Below, piece after piece: positions 34,985 to 47,344 of a stretch of 64,000 nt of DNA; position 1 is the first letter of the stretch; the number at the start of each line of letters is the position of its first letter. This DNA is from Chloranthus sessilifolius (lineage: Eukaryota > Streptophyta > Magnoliopsida > Chloranthales > Chloranthaceae), in assembly GCA_021018995.1 (NCBI GenBank), contig CM037586.1, forward strand, positions 8,468,328-8,532,327, in the 5' to 3' direction. A model generated the notes under the pieces. That model saw only the letters and a list, made by a program, of their open reading frames with translations. It was not told the origin of the DNA and made no database searches. A program made the translations under genes and the position numbers.

Positions 34985-36317
34985 AACACCTTTAAGAGCA
35001 TCTCCAAAGCAGCTCTTCAAATCCAACGTGGCCTTTGAAAGGACTAATTTTGGTATTTGAAGAGTATCTTGCTTTATTCCAACCTACTCTTTAAATCCAA
35101 CTTGGATTAGAAGACTTGGTTTCACTCCTCAGATTTGAAGAGTCACCGTTCACTCTTCAAATTTAAATATAATTTTATTTTAATAAAATATGGAATCATT
35201 GATTAGAAAAAAATATATATATATATTTTTTTATTTGAAGAACATGGTTAAGAGATCCAACATCCTCGGCTCTTCAAATTCAAACCCACTCTTCAAATAG
35301 CCAAAAAATTTTGTTGGTGGGGACTACAAATGATAAAGAACCATACTTCATAGAAACTGAGTTAAATGGGGGCTTCTACATCATAGATTCGGGGGCTTAC
35401 TTACAAGCAAAGGTTATATAAGAACCATACTTAATAGAAACTCTAGAGTTAAATGGGGGCTTGAGCCCCCACACCGTTCTATGTGACTACGCTAGTGTTA
35501 TCATACTTGTATTCATAGTTACCAAGTGAGAGGTCCGGAATAAATCGGCTTGAGAAAAATCAGTAAATTTCGTGAAATTCAAGAAAAATATGATCAAAAT
35601 TTCCCTTAACGAGATTTTTTTATTATCAAAGGCCAATACTTCATTACAAGAAAATTTGGATGAAAAATTCAAAACCTTTCACCATAAACATCGAAAGAAA
35701 AGAGCTAAAAAGTTGATTTTTATTAAACCCTAATGGATGTTGTGAACCTTATAGTGTAACTTGCAATCATGTGCCGCACGGCACATAATCTAACCCCTGA
35801 GTATAATATTTTCATACTACACTCAAATATATATATATATATATATATATTCTTTGTTGCATTGATATGTGGTCACAAATACGTAGAGAATCATGTCATG
35901 TATACAACTTATTAAAGATCACAAAGAATGATCTGTGTATTTAAATTTATAAGTTAGTTTTCTTAAATAAAGAGATAGTATAGGTTCAAGTTACAAATTG
36001 ATCACCACTCTTTCGAATACTGAATTGATCCACTTGATTAAAAAATACATTTCTCTCGACTATTCATAAAGTCATAAATCATTGCTTGAGGTTTGTCATT
36101 TTAAATAAGTTGAGATTTAATCTGAAATTTTAATATAATTATGATATTTTTACCTTCCATAGTAGACTCCATCATTATATTACAGCTTGAAATAGGTTTA
36201 GTAAACATGTACTAAAGTTGATTTAATGAGTTTTAACATAAAATTATATATTAAAAGATCTTTGAACTTGATTTAGAAGGACTTGATGTGAGAAAGTTCA
36301 TATTAAATATATGCACC
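34985..36317. other. Non-coding stretch with a MITE remnant and an (AT)n tract
   Basis: A truncated GAGCATCTCCAAAG...-type MITE lies at about 34993-35310, and an (AT)n tract at 35827-35850. No gene is recognised up to the CACTA element. Confidence 0.5.
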
Positions 36318-36329
36318 CACTACAAAAAA

Positions 36330-36660
36330 TATGTTTATTGGAGACGGCCATTCAAAATGTGTTTATTGGAGACGGCCAATGACCGTCTCCAAAGGTGTCT
36401 AAGTCGTCTCCAATAGTATTGGAGACGGCTTCCATGTAGTCTCAAATAGTCCCGTCTCCATTGTCTTTAAAGACTAAATGAAAGCCGTCCCTAATAGTCA
36501 AGATTATTGCAGACGACATATGGCCGTCTTCAAAGATATGTTAGAGACGTCTCTAATAGGTCATCTAGCCATTTCCAAAACTTATTGGAGACGGCTTTAA
36601 GCCGTCTCCAATAAGTGACCTCCTGTCATTGGAGACGGCTTTTAGCCGTCTCCAACATTT
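36330..36660. repeat. Left subterminal repeats of the CACTA element
   Basis: About a dozen copies of GGAGACGGC or its complement GCCGTCTCC occur, several paired as hairpins (for example GGAGACGGCTTTAAGCCGTC). The right counterpart is at 46950-47070. Confidence 0.9.
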
Positions 36661-37179
36661 TATTTTTTCTTTAAATATATTTTTAAAAATATATATATTT
36701 GATAGTGATTTTTTTATGAAAATTTTTTGGCAGTAGTTTTTTTATGAAATTAAAAAAAAAAAAAAAAAATTTACGTCGACAATTTTTATGCAAATTTTTT
36801 TATAAATACTATTATTTTTTATTGCTTTTTCTTAATGCAATTGCTTTAATGCAATTTTTTTTAATGCATTTTTTAAATACTTTTTTTTAAGCAATTTTTT
36901 TTATTCCGAAAACAAGTTGATGGTGTAGACAACATATAATGATACCTCCAGCTACTAAAACAGAAAGAATGCACAATTGAGAGATCCTTCTCTGGATCAA
37001 ACTCCTTTAATTGATTGAAACCATTTTTATTTTCAAATTACAGAAAAACCATTCATTCTGTCAAATTATTTATATGCAAGTAAGGGACCGATATTATTCA
37101 CGGCAGGCGGTGGTCAGCAAATAAAAACTCCTTTTTGATACAAAAAGCTGAATATGTGACAAAGACAAGCTGATGAATC

Positions 37180-37376
37180 ACATCATGTCTGCAAAAAGGT
37201 GCAGCCTCGGTGTTGACCTCAGAATAGTTTCATCAAGGTGTCTAATCCACTCCAAAAGCCTCCACTATTTCCACTTCCACTTGAACTATAGTAGGCACTG
37301 ATGATTACTCATTTTCTATCTCTAGAGCTTTCTTGCTTCTCCTGCAACTGCTAGTTTCTTCATAACAGGTTATTTC
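37180..37376 (-). other. Exon-like tail, unidentified
   Basis: After an acceptor-like ACCATGCAG the minus strand reads EITCYEETSSCRRSKKALEI, then ENE and a stop. In another frame, after ATCATCAG, it reads AYYSSSGSGNSGGFWSGLDT, then LMKLF and a stop. Either could be a captured 3' exon; the frames are mutually exclusive and neither was recognised. Confidence 0.25.
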
Positions 37377-37534
37377 CTGCATGGTAGGGAGTCTAGGGAC
37401 CATTGAAAACAAAAGAGGATGACAGATAGATTTGAAAACACCTTTCTAAATTTACTAATAACCACAAAAAGCACTTCATTAATATATATTGCAAGGAAAA
37501 ACTAATGAGTAGTGACGATTTCACGCATTTACCT

Positions 37535-37775
37535 CACTACAAAAAAAAGTACCTACGCTGACGGCTACCAGCCGTCGGTAAACAGAAACACCGACGGCTT
37601 AAAGCCGTCGGCAATATTTCCGTGGGCGAATATCTACTCCGACGGCTAAAGTCGTCGGCATAAAGTTAGGTCCCAACGCCGACGGCTATAGCCGTCGGCA
37701 TAGGGTTATTTTTAGAGAAAAATTATTTCTCACCTACGCCGATGGCTGTAACCTAAAGCCGTCGGCGTAGGTGTT
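37535..37775. mobile_element. Second, truncated CACTA end nested inside the first
   Basis: It begins CACTACAAAAAAAAGTACC and is packed with GCCGTCGG and CCGACGGC repeats, a different subterminal repeat from the host element. A partner end with TTTTTTGTAGTG was not found nearby; the sequence ends in GCGTAGGTGTTTTTTTT without GTAGTG. It is probably a fragment or a decayed small CACTA derivative. Confidence 0.6.
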
Positions 37776-37785
37776 TTTTTTTAAG

Positions 37786-37823
<38 letters not shown>

Positions 37824-38307
37824 TAATAATAATAATAATTTTTTTTTTTTTTTTCAATTTATTTCCCCAGCTCACTAGTAGGTCACCCATTTTGCTGTTT
37901 TTTTGGAGTTTCCCTAAATCCATGCATGGGAGCACCAGCTACTCGGCCCGTGTAGCCTAAATATTACAAAGCTTATAATTTTTTGGATACCTCTTTTAAT
38001 AAACTGATTGCTTGGTCTGGCAAATGAATTATCAGTATCCTCATAAAAGCATGCATCTGATTAGAATTCACACATAAAGATCTGTTTAATAGTAGGGAAA
38101 CTCTAAAAAAGAAATAAAATCAATGAACTGATTTCCTCAAGCCTCAAGGGAAATTGGGTAGAAATGAAATATAGCAGCTAGACCTGCATATTAAAACACT
38201 TCTTCAACTTTTGTGCAATACGATATTATTCAACGTGAAACGAATGAGTTTATGATGTTAGAATTTAGACGCTGACACATGGCCATAAACCATAACAAAA
38301 TTCATAC

Positions 38308-39248
38308 CTTTGATGGATCTATAATTCTGGAACCCATCAAATCCTCATAAAGATCTTTAGCAGCATTATATCCGTATTTCACATCATCACTAGACAAAAT
38401 CTGAAAAAATAATTTAACCAGTACATGTTTTACAATGGCATAAGCAAGCAAAAATTCTCGGTATGGAAAACATATATTTAAAATTGAATTTCAGCATTTT
38501 ATAATATTTTATGCAGATCTTCTCTATAACAACGCTTCCATTTACACCTACGTTTTTCGCTATCAACTTTAAAGGATAGGTGAAAGCCCTTTTGAAGATG
38601 TCTGCTCCAATCAGCATGAACAATTCTACATATAAGATTCCGATCTTCCAAAAAAACAACAATTAGAAGCTTAAATCTAGTACACATTCAAACGAAAAAT
38701 TTATACACAACAAAAGTCTACAAAAAGATCATTCCCATATACAAGTCATTTCTAAATTTTCCTATCTAATAGACACTCTACGATAAAGTAGCATCCATTA
38801 GGTTCCCTCTCCGGTAAATTTTTAAAAAATTTAAGGGTGTATCCTGCAGAAGGGACTGCATGGTAAGACTTTCAACAATTGAAGACTATGAATACATAGC
38901 AGGTCAATCAATCTACAGAGGAACTCATATTTTCCTATCTGTACTACAAGATCCAATTTTAGTATCAAAATTTCAAAAGCATAACAATAAAACAACACTT
39001 TCTGCTCTTCATTAGTCAGAGATTCCTTGATTCCATCCACCTTCAAAGATAGCCTCAGCATGCTACAACCACCACCAACCACAACACCTTCCTCAATAGC
39101 AGCCTACAAGATTAACTAGCATAATTTACTAAAAGACTGATATCAACCTATATCGATAAAGAGAGTTAGTAACTACCTTAGTCGCATTTAGAGCATCTTC
39201 AATTCTCAGCATTTTATCCTTCAATTCAACCTCTGCTTGTGCCCCTAC
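38308..39248 (-). pseudogene. Captured fragment of a plastid chaperonin CPN60-beta gene
   Basis: Four exon blocks match the C-terminal part of plastid Cpn60 beta, which folds Rubisco and other proteins. 39248-39177 reads VGAQAEVELKDKMLRIEDAL. 39103-38999 reads [20 protein letters not shown], with the GGG nucleotide-binding loop. About 38611-38519 reads [20 protein letters not shown]. 38400-38308 reads [20 protein letters not shown], then [11 protein letters not shown]. Introns are kept, so it was not copied from mRNA. The N-terminal and apical parts are absent. The third block has lost its AG acceptor (CTGATTGG) and its GT donor (AAG|ATCTGC). It is therefore a partial pseudogene. Confidence 0.85.
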
Positions 39249-40281
39249 CTATCGTGAATTAAAAACAAAATGTATTGGATCTCAAGGGTATCTTGAAAGT
39301 TAAATTCTAAAGGGTTCGATACTTTGGCCATTGTAGCTTGCTGGACTGTAGAGTTTTAATTTTTTGGCCATTCACCTAAAGTACTATGCAAATGCTGAGG
39401 AGAGATAAGGTCAACAGATTTGTATCTTGTGAAGAATATGCTCGATTAACCCATACTAGCTTTCTATATAAATCCCAACAAGTATCAATTGTATTATTAT
39501 TAAATACCGTAAGTACATGTAAGGGGTCCATGGCCCCTAATAATGAGGATCCAATGTCATTAATCATAAATCAGACCCGATTTAGTATAGCTCTGATACC
39601 AATTGATGTAAGAACACAGCCAACGATATTTTAATTTCAGGTTAGTAGATAAAAACCTACTTTAAAATAAGTTTTAGCGTGTAAAACCACGACTAATCTG
39701 TCCTCGATAGTAAAGTAGTACAAGTTCAGATTTTCTGCTCACAAATTCGTTTAAAAACATAGAATTTAACAATGATAAAGATAATTGGCTTGCCTAGAAA
39801 TCTGTGTAGAAATACTGCCCACTATGCCACAAATTTTAGATGAAATCTGAACGCCAAACTACCATATATATAAATATTTGGACATAGAAAATATTTGCCA
39901 CACACCTGTTATTACAATAAGATATAATCTGATCAGTAGTAAAGGAATCCACAAAATTTTTCAGAGCGAATATCCAACAAATACAAATCTTTAACACGTA
40001 AACTAGGTGCGTGATAACAACCTTTAACTGGTCTAAGAAAAATAGTAGATTCATGGCGAACACGAGAACTAAAACCCTATAAATTGGCTACCAAAATCGA
40101 TAAATGTTTTCATCGAACATGAGGTGGTCTACATACCTTGGTAAAACACGATCTTTTTATAATGGATGATCCCACCAGTGAAGAAAGCACATCCAAGCAC
40201 TAGAAGCATATTTGATAAGATAGAGCCAAGCAACAACCATTATTATGAATTGCACAAAATAATAAACCGTGAGAAATATCA

Positions 40282-41205
40282 CTATCCATCAATCATACAA
40301 CTTGGCCATATACTGAAGCCTTTTCTTCCACCCGCTGCATTGTCATCTTCATGAAGGCTATCTGTAAGAGACACTCTGAAGTCTCTTCCTCTGCGCTGGT
40401 ACAAAGCCCTTGTTTCCTCTTCCTACAATATGAAATATAAACAGAAAAAAATAAATATAAAAATAAATAACGGTTCATGAAGCCACATTTTATCGTATAG
40501 AATTAAGTGCCTAGAGTGCAGAGCATGAAAAATTAAAAACAGAACCTTAACAACAAAATGAATAGCTGAAAGGGTACTGTTACTACTAAAATCAATTTGC
40601 ACTTCCTGTAGTATCTGCCCTTCCAAAGCTGATGAGGATTTTTTCAAGGGTGTCTCCATTGCATAGTCCTGAAAGATCAAGAAGCAAATATATTAATGAC
40701 ATAAACATAAGGAATATATGGATGTCAAGAGACCAATCAATACCTTAATGGGCACAGATCCAGAGGGTCTCATTTCAGGAGGCAGTTGATCCCATTCACT
40801 ACAAAGCTTCCAAAGATACAATAAGTTCTTGTGATTATTAGCTTGCCAAATGATACATCATCACTATAAACATAAGTCTCAATTCAACAAAGATCCTATA
40901 GACCCCCAGTTTCAATCAATATTCATCTCGTAACTTCATTTAATATTCTGTCATTATGCATAACGCATGTTTTATTCAATCATTGGATGAGGCTCAATGG
41001 TGAAGGTCAAAACTCGCACTAGAACTTTTTTTTGCCAAATTAACTTATAAGAACACACTTCAAGGTAAACGAAAACCAAGATTGATGAAGTAACCTTTTT
41101 GAAGAAATTTTCCATCCCCATATCTGAAGCATTAGGCGAAAACCCAATCCCTAGTTCAATGCCCTCCCCTCTAGAAGGTTGGCCTCTAGCCTTCTCAAAG
41201 GAATG
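40282..41205 (-). pseudogene. Captured fragment of an unidentified gene, at least four exons
   Basis: Four blocks look coding. 41205-41095: HSFEKARGQPSRGEGIELGI, then FSPNASDMGMENFFKK, with good splice sites. About 40840-40744: LYLWKLCSEWDQLPPEMRPS then GSVPIK. 40668-40546: DYAMETPLKKSSSALEGQIL then QEVQIDFSSNSTLSAIHFVV. 40422-40282: EEETRALYQRRGRDFRVSLT, then about 26 residues and a stop. The last three join in frame at GT-AG introns. I do not recognise the family. Low-complexity AT introns separate the blocks. Whether the first block belongs to the same donor gene is uncertain. Confidence 0.5.
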
Positions 41206-42828
41206 CTGCATGTACACCCTCAAAATAAGCTCACAGAAAGAGGTGACCAACGACACTACTTATTTAATAGAGGAAAAAATTAAACTACTTTGCAAAAATA
41301 CATTTAAAAATTAGATAATGCAAATTTAAGAGAAAAAAGAAGCATAATCTTGTAAATCAGTACCTAAAACAGAACACTCACAAGACCATTAATAGGTTAT
41401 TTCCAAGATTATTTCCATTTAAAGGTTCTTAAAAATAATAGGACTAGTATACTTGATCACATCTCCCATAATAGAATTTAGAACACATGCCCTAAATGAT
41501 AGAAAATAAAATTTTAATTTTCAGTGATTAGTTAGATTGATTTTGAATCAGATTCCAAAATAATTCACAATTCACCAAGTCTAGTACCAAATTTTGACAA
41601 AAGATAAGACTAGGTAGAAAAAATTCAGAGAATTCAATCTGAAAACAGAAGCTCGTGAGCCATTTTTTATTTTATTTTGTTTTGTTTGGGTGGTTGCATT
41701 GATCAGTCACAAATTTCTCCTAATTTCGTTGAATTTTCAGTGAAATTTTCCACACGTGTGGGTTGAGGAATATATGATGCACCAATTTTATGGAGTAAAA
41801 ACATTGTATTTCAACTTCAAATATGTTAGAATATATGCTTTATATATTTTAATATTTTTTATTTATTTCTCATAATCCATGAATTTTTAAACCTCAAAGC
41901 TATTTTTAAACCTCAAAGTCATGTTCTAATTTTTCTCTCATGTACAACTGTTATCATTAAAGATTGTGGGATCAGTAGAATCTCATTTTATCACTCTTTG
42001 ACATAATTCCAAAGCTAGGACAGGGACATTGGAGATTGGACTATAAACTTCAATAATTCGCCTCTGCTCTAGCTATCTTGGCACCTTGAGTTCATAAACT
42101 AGTATTTGTTTCTACTAAAATAATTGAACTGATTCGCTTAAGAAGCTAGCTCAGTAACTCAACTGATCCGATTCAATATCTGAACTAGATCAGTTCATAA
42201 ACTACTAGTATTTTAGTTTCAGTTACACTCCAAAACTGGGCTAACTATGCATTTCTTTGTTATGAATTTATTCAGTTTAGCTGACCCAGTATTTGTACTT
42301 CTTTCCCCACACATATGGATACACAAACTAAGAGCACTCACTCACTGATCAACAACTGTCATCCATTCCACAGTCTCACTTCACTAGACCCAATTCTAAT
42401 TGACAAGGATACGTAAGGGAGAATCTATAGGAATGATAGTTCTGTCCCTTCAATCTGTCCCTGAATGACCAAGTTGTACCAATATATTGCTCCCCTCATC
42501 CACCGAGGACACTTTTTTATGGATCTCATGGCACCTCCCACAGAACTTTTATGCCATTACAGAGGATCATATCATTAGAGACCCAAATTTGTCCTGGATT
42601 ACCTATACAACATCACTAATTATGTCCTTTTCTTTGTCATCTACCTCACCTTAGAAGAATTTCAAATGGAGGGAATAGACAATTCACTGCACATGTTTCT
42701 AACAGATCATTCTATGATAACTGTGACCCGCAAGTATTGTGGGCATAACAACAAACTACACAAGAAGCAAGCTCTGAGTTGTAGCAAAGCTCTGAGTTGT
42801 AGCAAAGGGTAGTGATAAAAATATGTAC

Positions 42829-44980
42829 CTTCTTGCCAATCCTCCGGAAGTGGGTTCCAATAGGCATGATCTCTTCCATCCCAATATGCACAAAGGGGAC
42901 AACTACAGAGACATAGTCGGCATCCATTACCAACCTGTTAAGGAAATGAACAGTAATGAATGGAGAAAATACAAAATTTTCCATAATGGCACAGAAAGCA
43001 AATTAGAAAAAAGGTGCCATAAGGATGATTTCCATAAAAAAAATCTGAAGGTATGCAAGCATGGTACTTGGACTGCATCAGAAAATGGTGCTACTACACT
43101 AAAATGATGTTACACTTAATACAAAATGATTTTACCGAAAAACTACTTTTCTATGCTCAATGCTTCAAAATAATCACCATCATCATCATAGCCTTATCCA
43201 ATCTATTTGGGGTCAGGACTTATCCTACAAAACATCCGACACAAAATGCTGCCCTTGCTGGCATTTAAACTCGACTATGATCAACCAACAAATGACAATT
43301 GGTAATCTTGATAACATGGTTTTACTTGAAAAAAAAATTGCATACTGTATAGATCATGTATAAATTGTGTTGATGCAATACCCTTCCTCACACATCTCCA
43401 AGAAATTGCAGGATGGCAGGGCTCATATATTTTGACCCCAATTCTTATGAGGTTTGAGTTGGTTTTTAAATTGTTGATGCAGGCACGTATTGAAACGGAA
43501 ATTTGATCTAGATGTTGCATATGAGAGCAACTCTACATGTCAGATCATGATTTCGTTGGTTAAAGTGTCTTAGAACAGATCCTTGTAGAAGATTGACAGA
43601 AGGATTGAGATTTGGCTGGTGGAAAGATTTCAGATCATCTCTCCATAGATCGTCATCTGGATTGTGGTCACATTCGACACATACTACTTAAAGATAAATC
43701 ATATGTTGAATTAGATGATGGTGATATCATAGTACAGAAGCATGAAAATCTCATTCACTTTTGAATAATGTTTCTTTAACACTAAACATTTAAAGATCTA
43801 TTTTACAAAGATTATCAAAAGATTTAGCATGGTTACTATCGTTGGATCCATAACCCAAGGAGGCAAGGTTCATTGTACCATGGAATCCCATAATAGAAGG
43901 ATTGGAGCGTATGATAGGCCTGAATTATGAACTACCAAAGATTTCAAAGATAATTTTGAAAGAAGGGGGGGGGAGACAGGACCAATTAAACTCAACGGAG
44001 AATATCTCCCAGTTGGGTGGGAATGATGTGGCTTAATATTTAAAACCAAATAAGAAAAGGTAGAAAACAAAGATGATGAGAGGAGATGTGGGCCATGTGG
44101 CAGTGAGCGCTCAAGAATTCAAAGACCTGCAGCAGAAACAGAGCAAAGAGTACACATTTTTGGCTAAAGATCTTATTCACTGGGACTGAAATATGGACCT
44201 GATATAAAAATTAAAAACAAATGGGTCTAAAAAACCCCAATGGAATTGCTTAAAGACCTCACATGAGGCTCTTGAAGTCCCCATGTGATCACGTGATTAT
44301 AGATCCGAGGTTTAACTTATACGATGTACCATTTTCTTCTTTTTAATTTGTGAGAAACACAAAAAAATGATTCTGTTTAATTATTTATTGATGAGAAGTA
44401 CGAAACTTCTCTTGTAGATTTGAAGGGTGCTCTTGCATATTCAAAGCTTAAAGTTACATAAATGGCATTAAATATATTTGTAAGTAAAGATCCAAGATGA
44501 CTTCATCAAGTGTGAAATTAATCTTCGGTCAATTTTACATACACACAAACACATTTTCTCAATTTCAGCTTGAAATTTCTAATCAAACTGTTATCTTAAC
44601 ACCAAATAGTAGGTCAGTTAGGAAAGATGCTCTTAACCATATGGAGAAGGAAAAATATAAGACACAGGTGCCAAGATTTAAGTTGTTTTAAACAAAATTG
44701 GGTAACAACTGCAAGTAAAAAATGAATTGCCTAGCTAACAACCTAAAATACTGAAACTTGCACAAGGAAAGCAAAAATAATATATATGTATATATATATA
44801 TATATATATATAATATCTAATATAATATAAAAATGAAAAATAATCTTACATCATTTCTCACCTTCCAACCCCTCTCTTAGCAGGGCCCAAGGTTCTGCCA
44901 CCATCGCAGGAACGACTGCCCTCTGGGAATATATGAACCCACCCATCTTTGTTCAGCTTTGACAGAGCCAAGTCCATCCC
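42829..44980 (-). pseudogene. Captured fragment of a tafazzin-type acyltransferase gene
   Basis: Two exons, 44980-44862 and 42934-42829, encode GMDLALSKLNKDGWVHIFPE, then GSRSCDGGRTLGPAKRGVGR, LVMDADYVSVVVPFVHIGME and EIMPIGTHFRRIGKK. HIFPEGSRS is the glycerolipid-acyltransferase motif III and KRGVGRL...PFVHIGM is typical of tafazzin (cardiolipin or NAPE remodelling; At1g78690-like). Donors, acceptors and phases (the Arg codon is split AG|G) are intact. The HX4D catalytic motif and both protein ends are missing, so no active enzyme is encoded. The separating intron is 1.9 kb. Confidence 0.85.
44770..44813. repeat. (AT)n microsatellite
   Basis: An AT tract lies just downstream, in minus-strand sense, of the first tafazzin-like exon. 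Confidence 0.9.
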
Positions 44981-45281
44981 CTGCACAGGTTTACAGATGA
45001 AAATATAATTATTTTAGCAAACAAATACCACATGAATCTAGAAATGGGAGCAGTCAAATGCATTCGGAATATAGAAAGTAGTCATGGAGAAGATAAGATA
45101 AACTATTACAAAATAAGATGACTAACTTGGTTTCCAAGCTGTACGTTCCAACATATGGGTAATGTTAGATTAATTTTACTTAGATATTCATCACAGTTCA
45201 AGCCAAAGAAACTTGTAGCCATTTTTTCTTGTTAGACGTGAATTTACTGAGACTATAACAGAAATACATTAAAACATAATA

Positions 45282-45282
<1 letters not shown>

Positions 45283-45353
<71 letters not shown>
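45283..45353. repeat. (AT)n microsatellite
   Basis: A pure AT tract of about 70 bp lies beside a stretch (45370-45560) rich in ACCAATACATATA/TATCGGTATT that resembles a decayed CGTATCGG-family MITE. Confidence 0.9.
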
Positions 45354-45356
<3 letters not shown>

Positions 45357-45599
45357 CCATGTATTTGAGCTCCAAATACATATATATGTATATGTATACC
45401 AAATACCAATACATATACAATACCAATATATGTATTGGTATTGTCTGATACCAATACATATATCGGTATTGCAGATATAAAATTTGTGTTGGCTAATCCC
45501 CATATCTCGTTGAGCTTCGATACAGGGATGTATCAGGTGATACAGATATAGATAAATCATACCTTGGAAGAACAACAACTGGAATAGCATTTATCCATA

Positions 45600-45836
45600 G
45601 TTTTAAATTTCGCCCAAGACGTATCGGGCAATGCATCTCACGTCTCAAAAAGCATAGCAAGATGAGATTGAGATGCGTTTCACACCGTATCGCTGAGATG
45701 CAAGACGTCTCAAAGCATAGCAAGATGAGATTGAGATGAGTTTCACACCGTATCGCTGAGATGCAAGACGTCTCAGTCTCCTGATTGTCCGAGACAACTC
45801 AGAAATTCGAGATTTCAAGCCATGCATGTATCTGTC
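45600..45836. mobile_element. hAT-like MITE with a 64-bp internal duplication
   Basis: The ends GTTTTAAATTTCGCCCAAG and the complement of CGAGATTTCAAGCCATG resemble the ATCAAAAT hAT ends. A unit of about 64 bases (AAGCATAGCAAGATGAGATT...) is repeated in tandem. It lies inside the CACTA element. Confidence 0.5.
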
Positions 45837-46235
45837 TTAGGAAATTCAGAAGCAGCCAAACAGGTCATAGGCAACATAATTTTTTAACTCAATCTTACAC
45901 TTAGATTAGGTCTAAGGTAACTTTTACTCTTCCCTTAGTTACAGCTCACCTCTAATCATACTCCTTTACATTAGAATAACCACTGCTTCATGACAAAGTC
46001 ATTGAGTTATTTTAACAAACATATTATATGCAGGCTATAGGTCCATAAGAACACTTCATCCAAAAATGATAAATATTATTTCTTATAGCAGCCATTAATC
46101 TTAATTAACAAACTAATCATCAAATTTAACCCAAATTGGTCCATAAGAACACAAGTATCTTAAAAAGAAAATAAAAATTTACAACAGAAAGAGGAAATGT
46201 GAACAGAGATGACCAGAGATCTGACCGAAAAATAC

Positions 46236-46250
46236 CTTATCATCTCCCAT
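46236..46250 (-). CDS. Short leader exon with start codon inside the CACTA
   Basis: The minus strand has a CT/GA-rich leader-like stretch (about 46330-46251), then ATG and MGDDK, then donor AAG|GTATTT. It ends in phase 0, the same phase with which the tafazzin-like exon at 44980 begins. It could be a captured first exon. A reading of four exons (15 + 119 + 106 + 111 nt) stays open for 117 codons. Confidence 0.3.
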
Positions 46251-46787
46251 CTCTCGCGAACTGATTGGAAACCAGCTCGTCTTCTCTCTCTTTCCTCTTG
46301 TCTCCTCGTTTGTCTAAACTCCAAAAGTCGAATAGAAAACATAAATAAATAGATATAATAAAGCGATTTGAGAGTTCGACGCCGATCAAAATCACTCTAA
46401 ATTCGAAAATCGCCTAATCAATGTATCCACGTGAAGCAGAAAAAAATCAAATGAAGCGATTCAAGAGATCCACACGGACACACCGATTAAACCGAGATCT
46501 GGAACAAAACCATGCCGAATTCAAGCTTTAATCGATACGGAAACGAAGAATACGAATAGAATATTGGTTTCAAATGAAATTAGGGTTAGGAAGAGCGATT
46601 GAGAGCTCGATAGAGATCTCTCGAAACCCCTGATTCCGATCGAGACCCTAGCTTTGTTAATTTTTTTAACAGAGTGGGAGATTGGAAAAAGAGATTAGCG
46701 AGAAAAATTGGGAGATCGATTAGGTTCGGAGAGAAGAAAGGGTTCCCTTGGGTTTTTTCTCATCGAATGGGGTTTGGATTCGGTTTT

Positions 46788-46790
<3 letters not shown>

Positions 46791-46821
<31 letters not shown>

Positions 46822-46824
46822 GGA
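46791..46824. repeat. (GA)n followed by a G run
   Basis: About ten GA units run into a G tract of about 13, in the putative captured promoter part of the CACTA element. Confidence 0.9.
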
Positions 46825-47085
46825 GTGGGCAGACAAACAATAGAGGTCGTGGATCTCATTTTATATGCAAAGAGTTTTTATAAAGTGCTAAATAAAAGTT
46901 TTTAGGGTAGTCTCCTAAAGCTCCTACCTAATTATACATGAAGTGATCCTTATTGAGACGGTCATGATATGCTATTTTATATAGGGAGACGGCTTTAGCC
47001 GTCCCTAATTAATAAATAGTTATTGGAGACGGCTTCAAAAAGCGGTCTCCAATAACCGTCTCCAAAAGTTCTTTTTTTTGTAGTG

Positions 47086-47264
47086 ACCTAACTTTTGAGT
47101 AGAACTATATCAATCATTTAATATTGTCCTTATGAAAAATTGAGGAAAAGAAAATGCAAGGTATAGAATATTAAAAAAAAAATAAAAAATAAAAAAGTTC
47201 CCTTTATAAACAGTTACTCATTCAAATAAATTTGCATATTTTCCTTTGTAATTACCAAGAAAAG

Positions 47265-47344
<80 letters not shown>

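Larger units (their letters stand above)
36318..47085. mobile_element. Pack-CACTA element carrying host gene fragments (10.8 kb)
   Basis: The left end is CACTACAAAAAATATG and the right end CTTTTTTTTGTAGTG, the CACTA (En/Spm) signature. ACC at 36315-36317 and 47086-47088 is a perfect 3-bp target duplication. GGAGACGGC(T) and its complement are repeated in both orientations over the outer few hundred bases at the left (36335-36660) and the outer 130 at the right, as in CACTA subterminal repeats. I recognise neither transposase nor TNP2/TNPA-like frames. Instead the interior has fragments of at least three host genes, all on the minus strand and with introns (tafazzin-like, an unidentified gene, CPN60-beta). 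This fits gene capture at DNA level by a non-autonomous element. Confidence 0.85.

Noticed and set aside
37860-38300. The missing C-terminus of CPN60-beta downstream of the last exon
   Set aside because: I searched for the conserved block after DPSK and found nothing readable before 37.4 kb; the fragment ends there.
36318-47085. Native genes merely flanked by CACTA-like ends
   Set aside because: Pieces of three unrelated genes, each lacking both termini, plus a perfect 3-bp duplication at the ends, fit capture better than a set of neighbouring genes.
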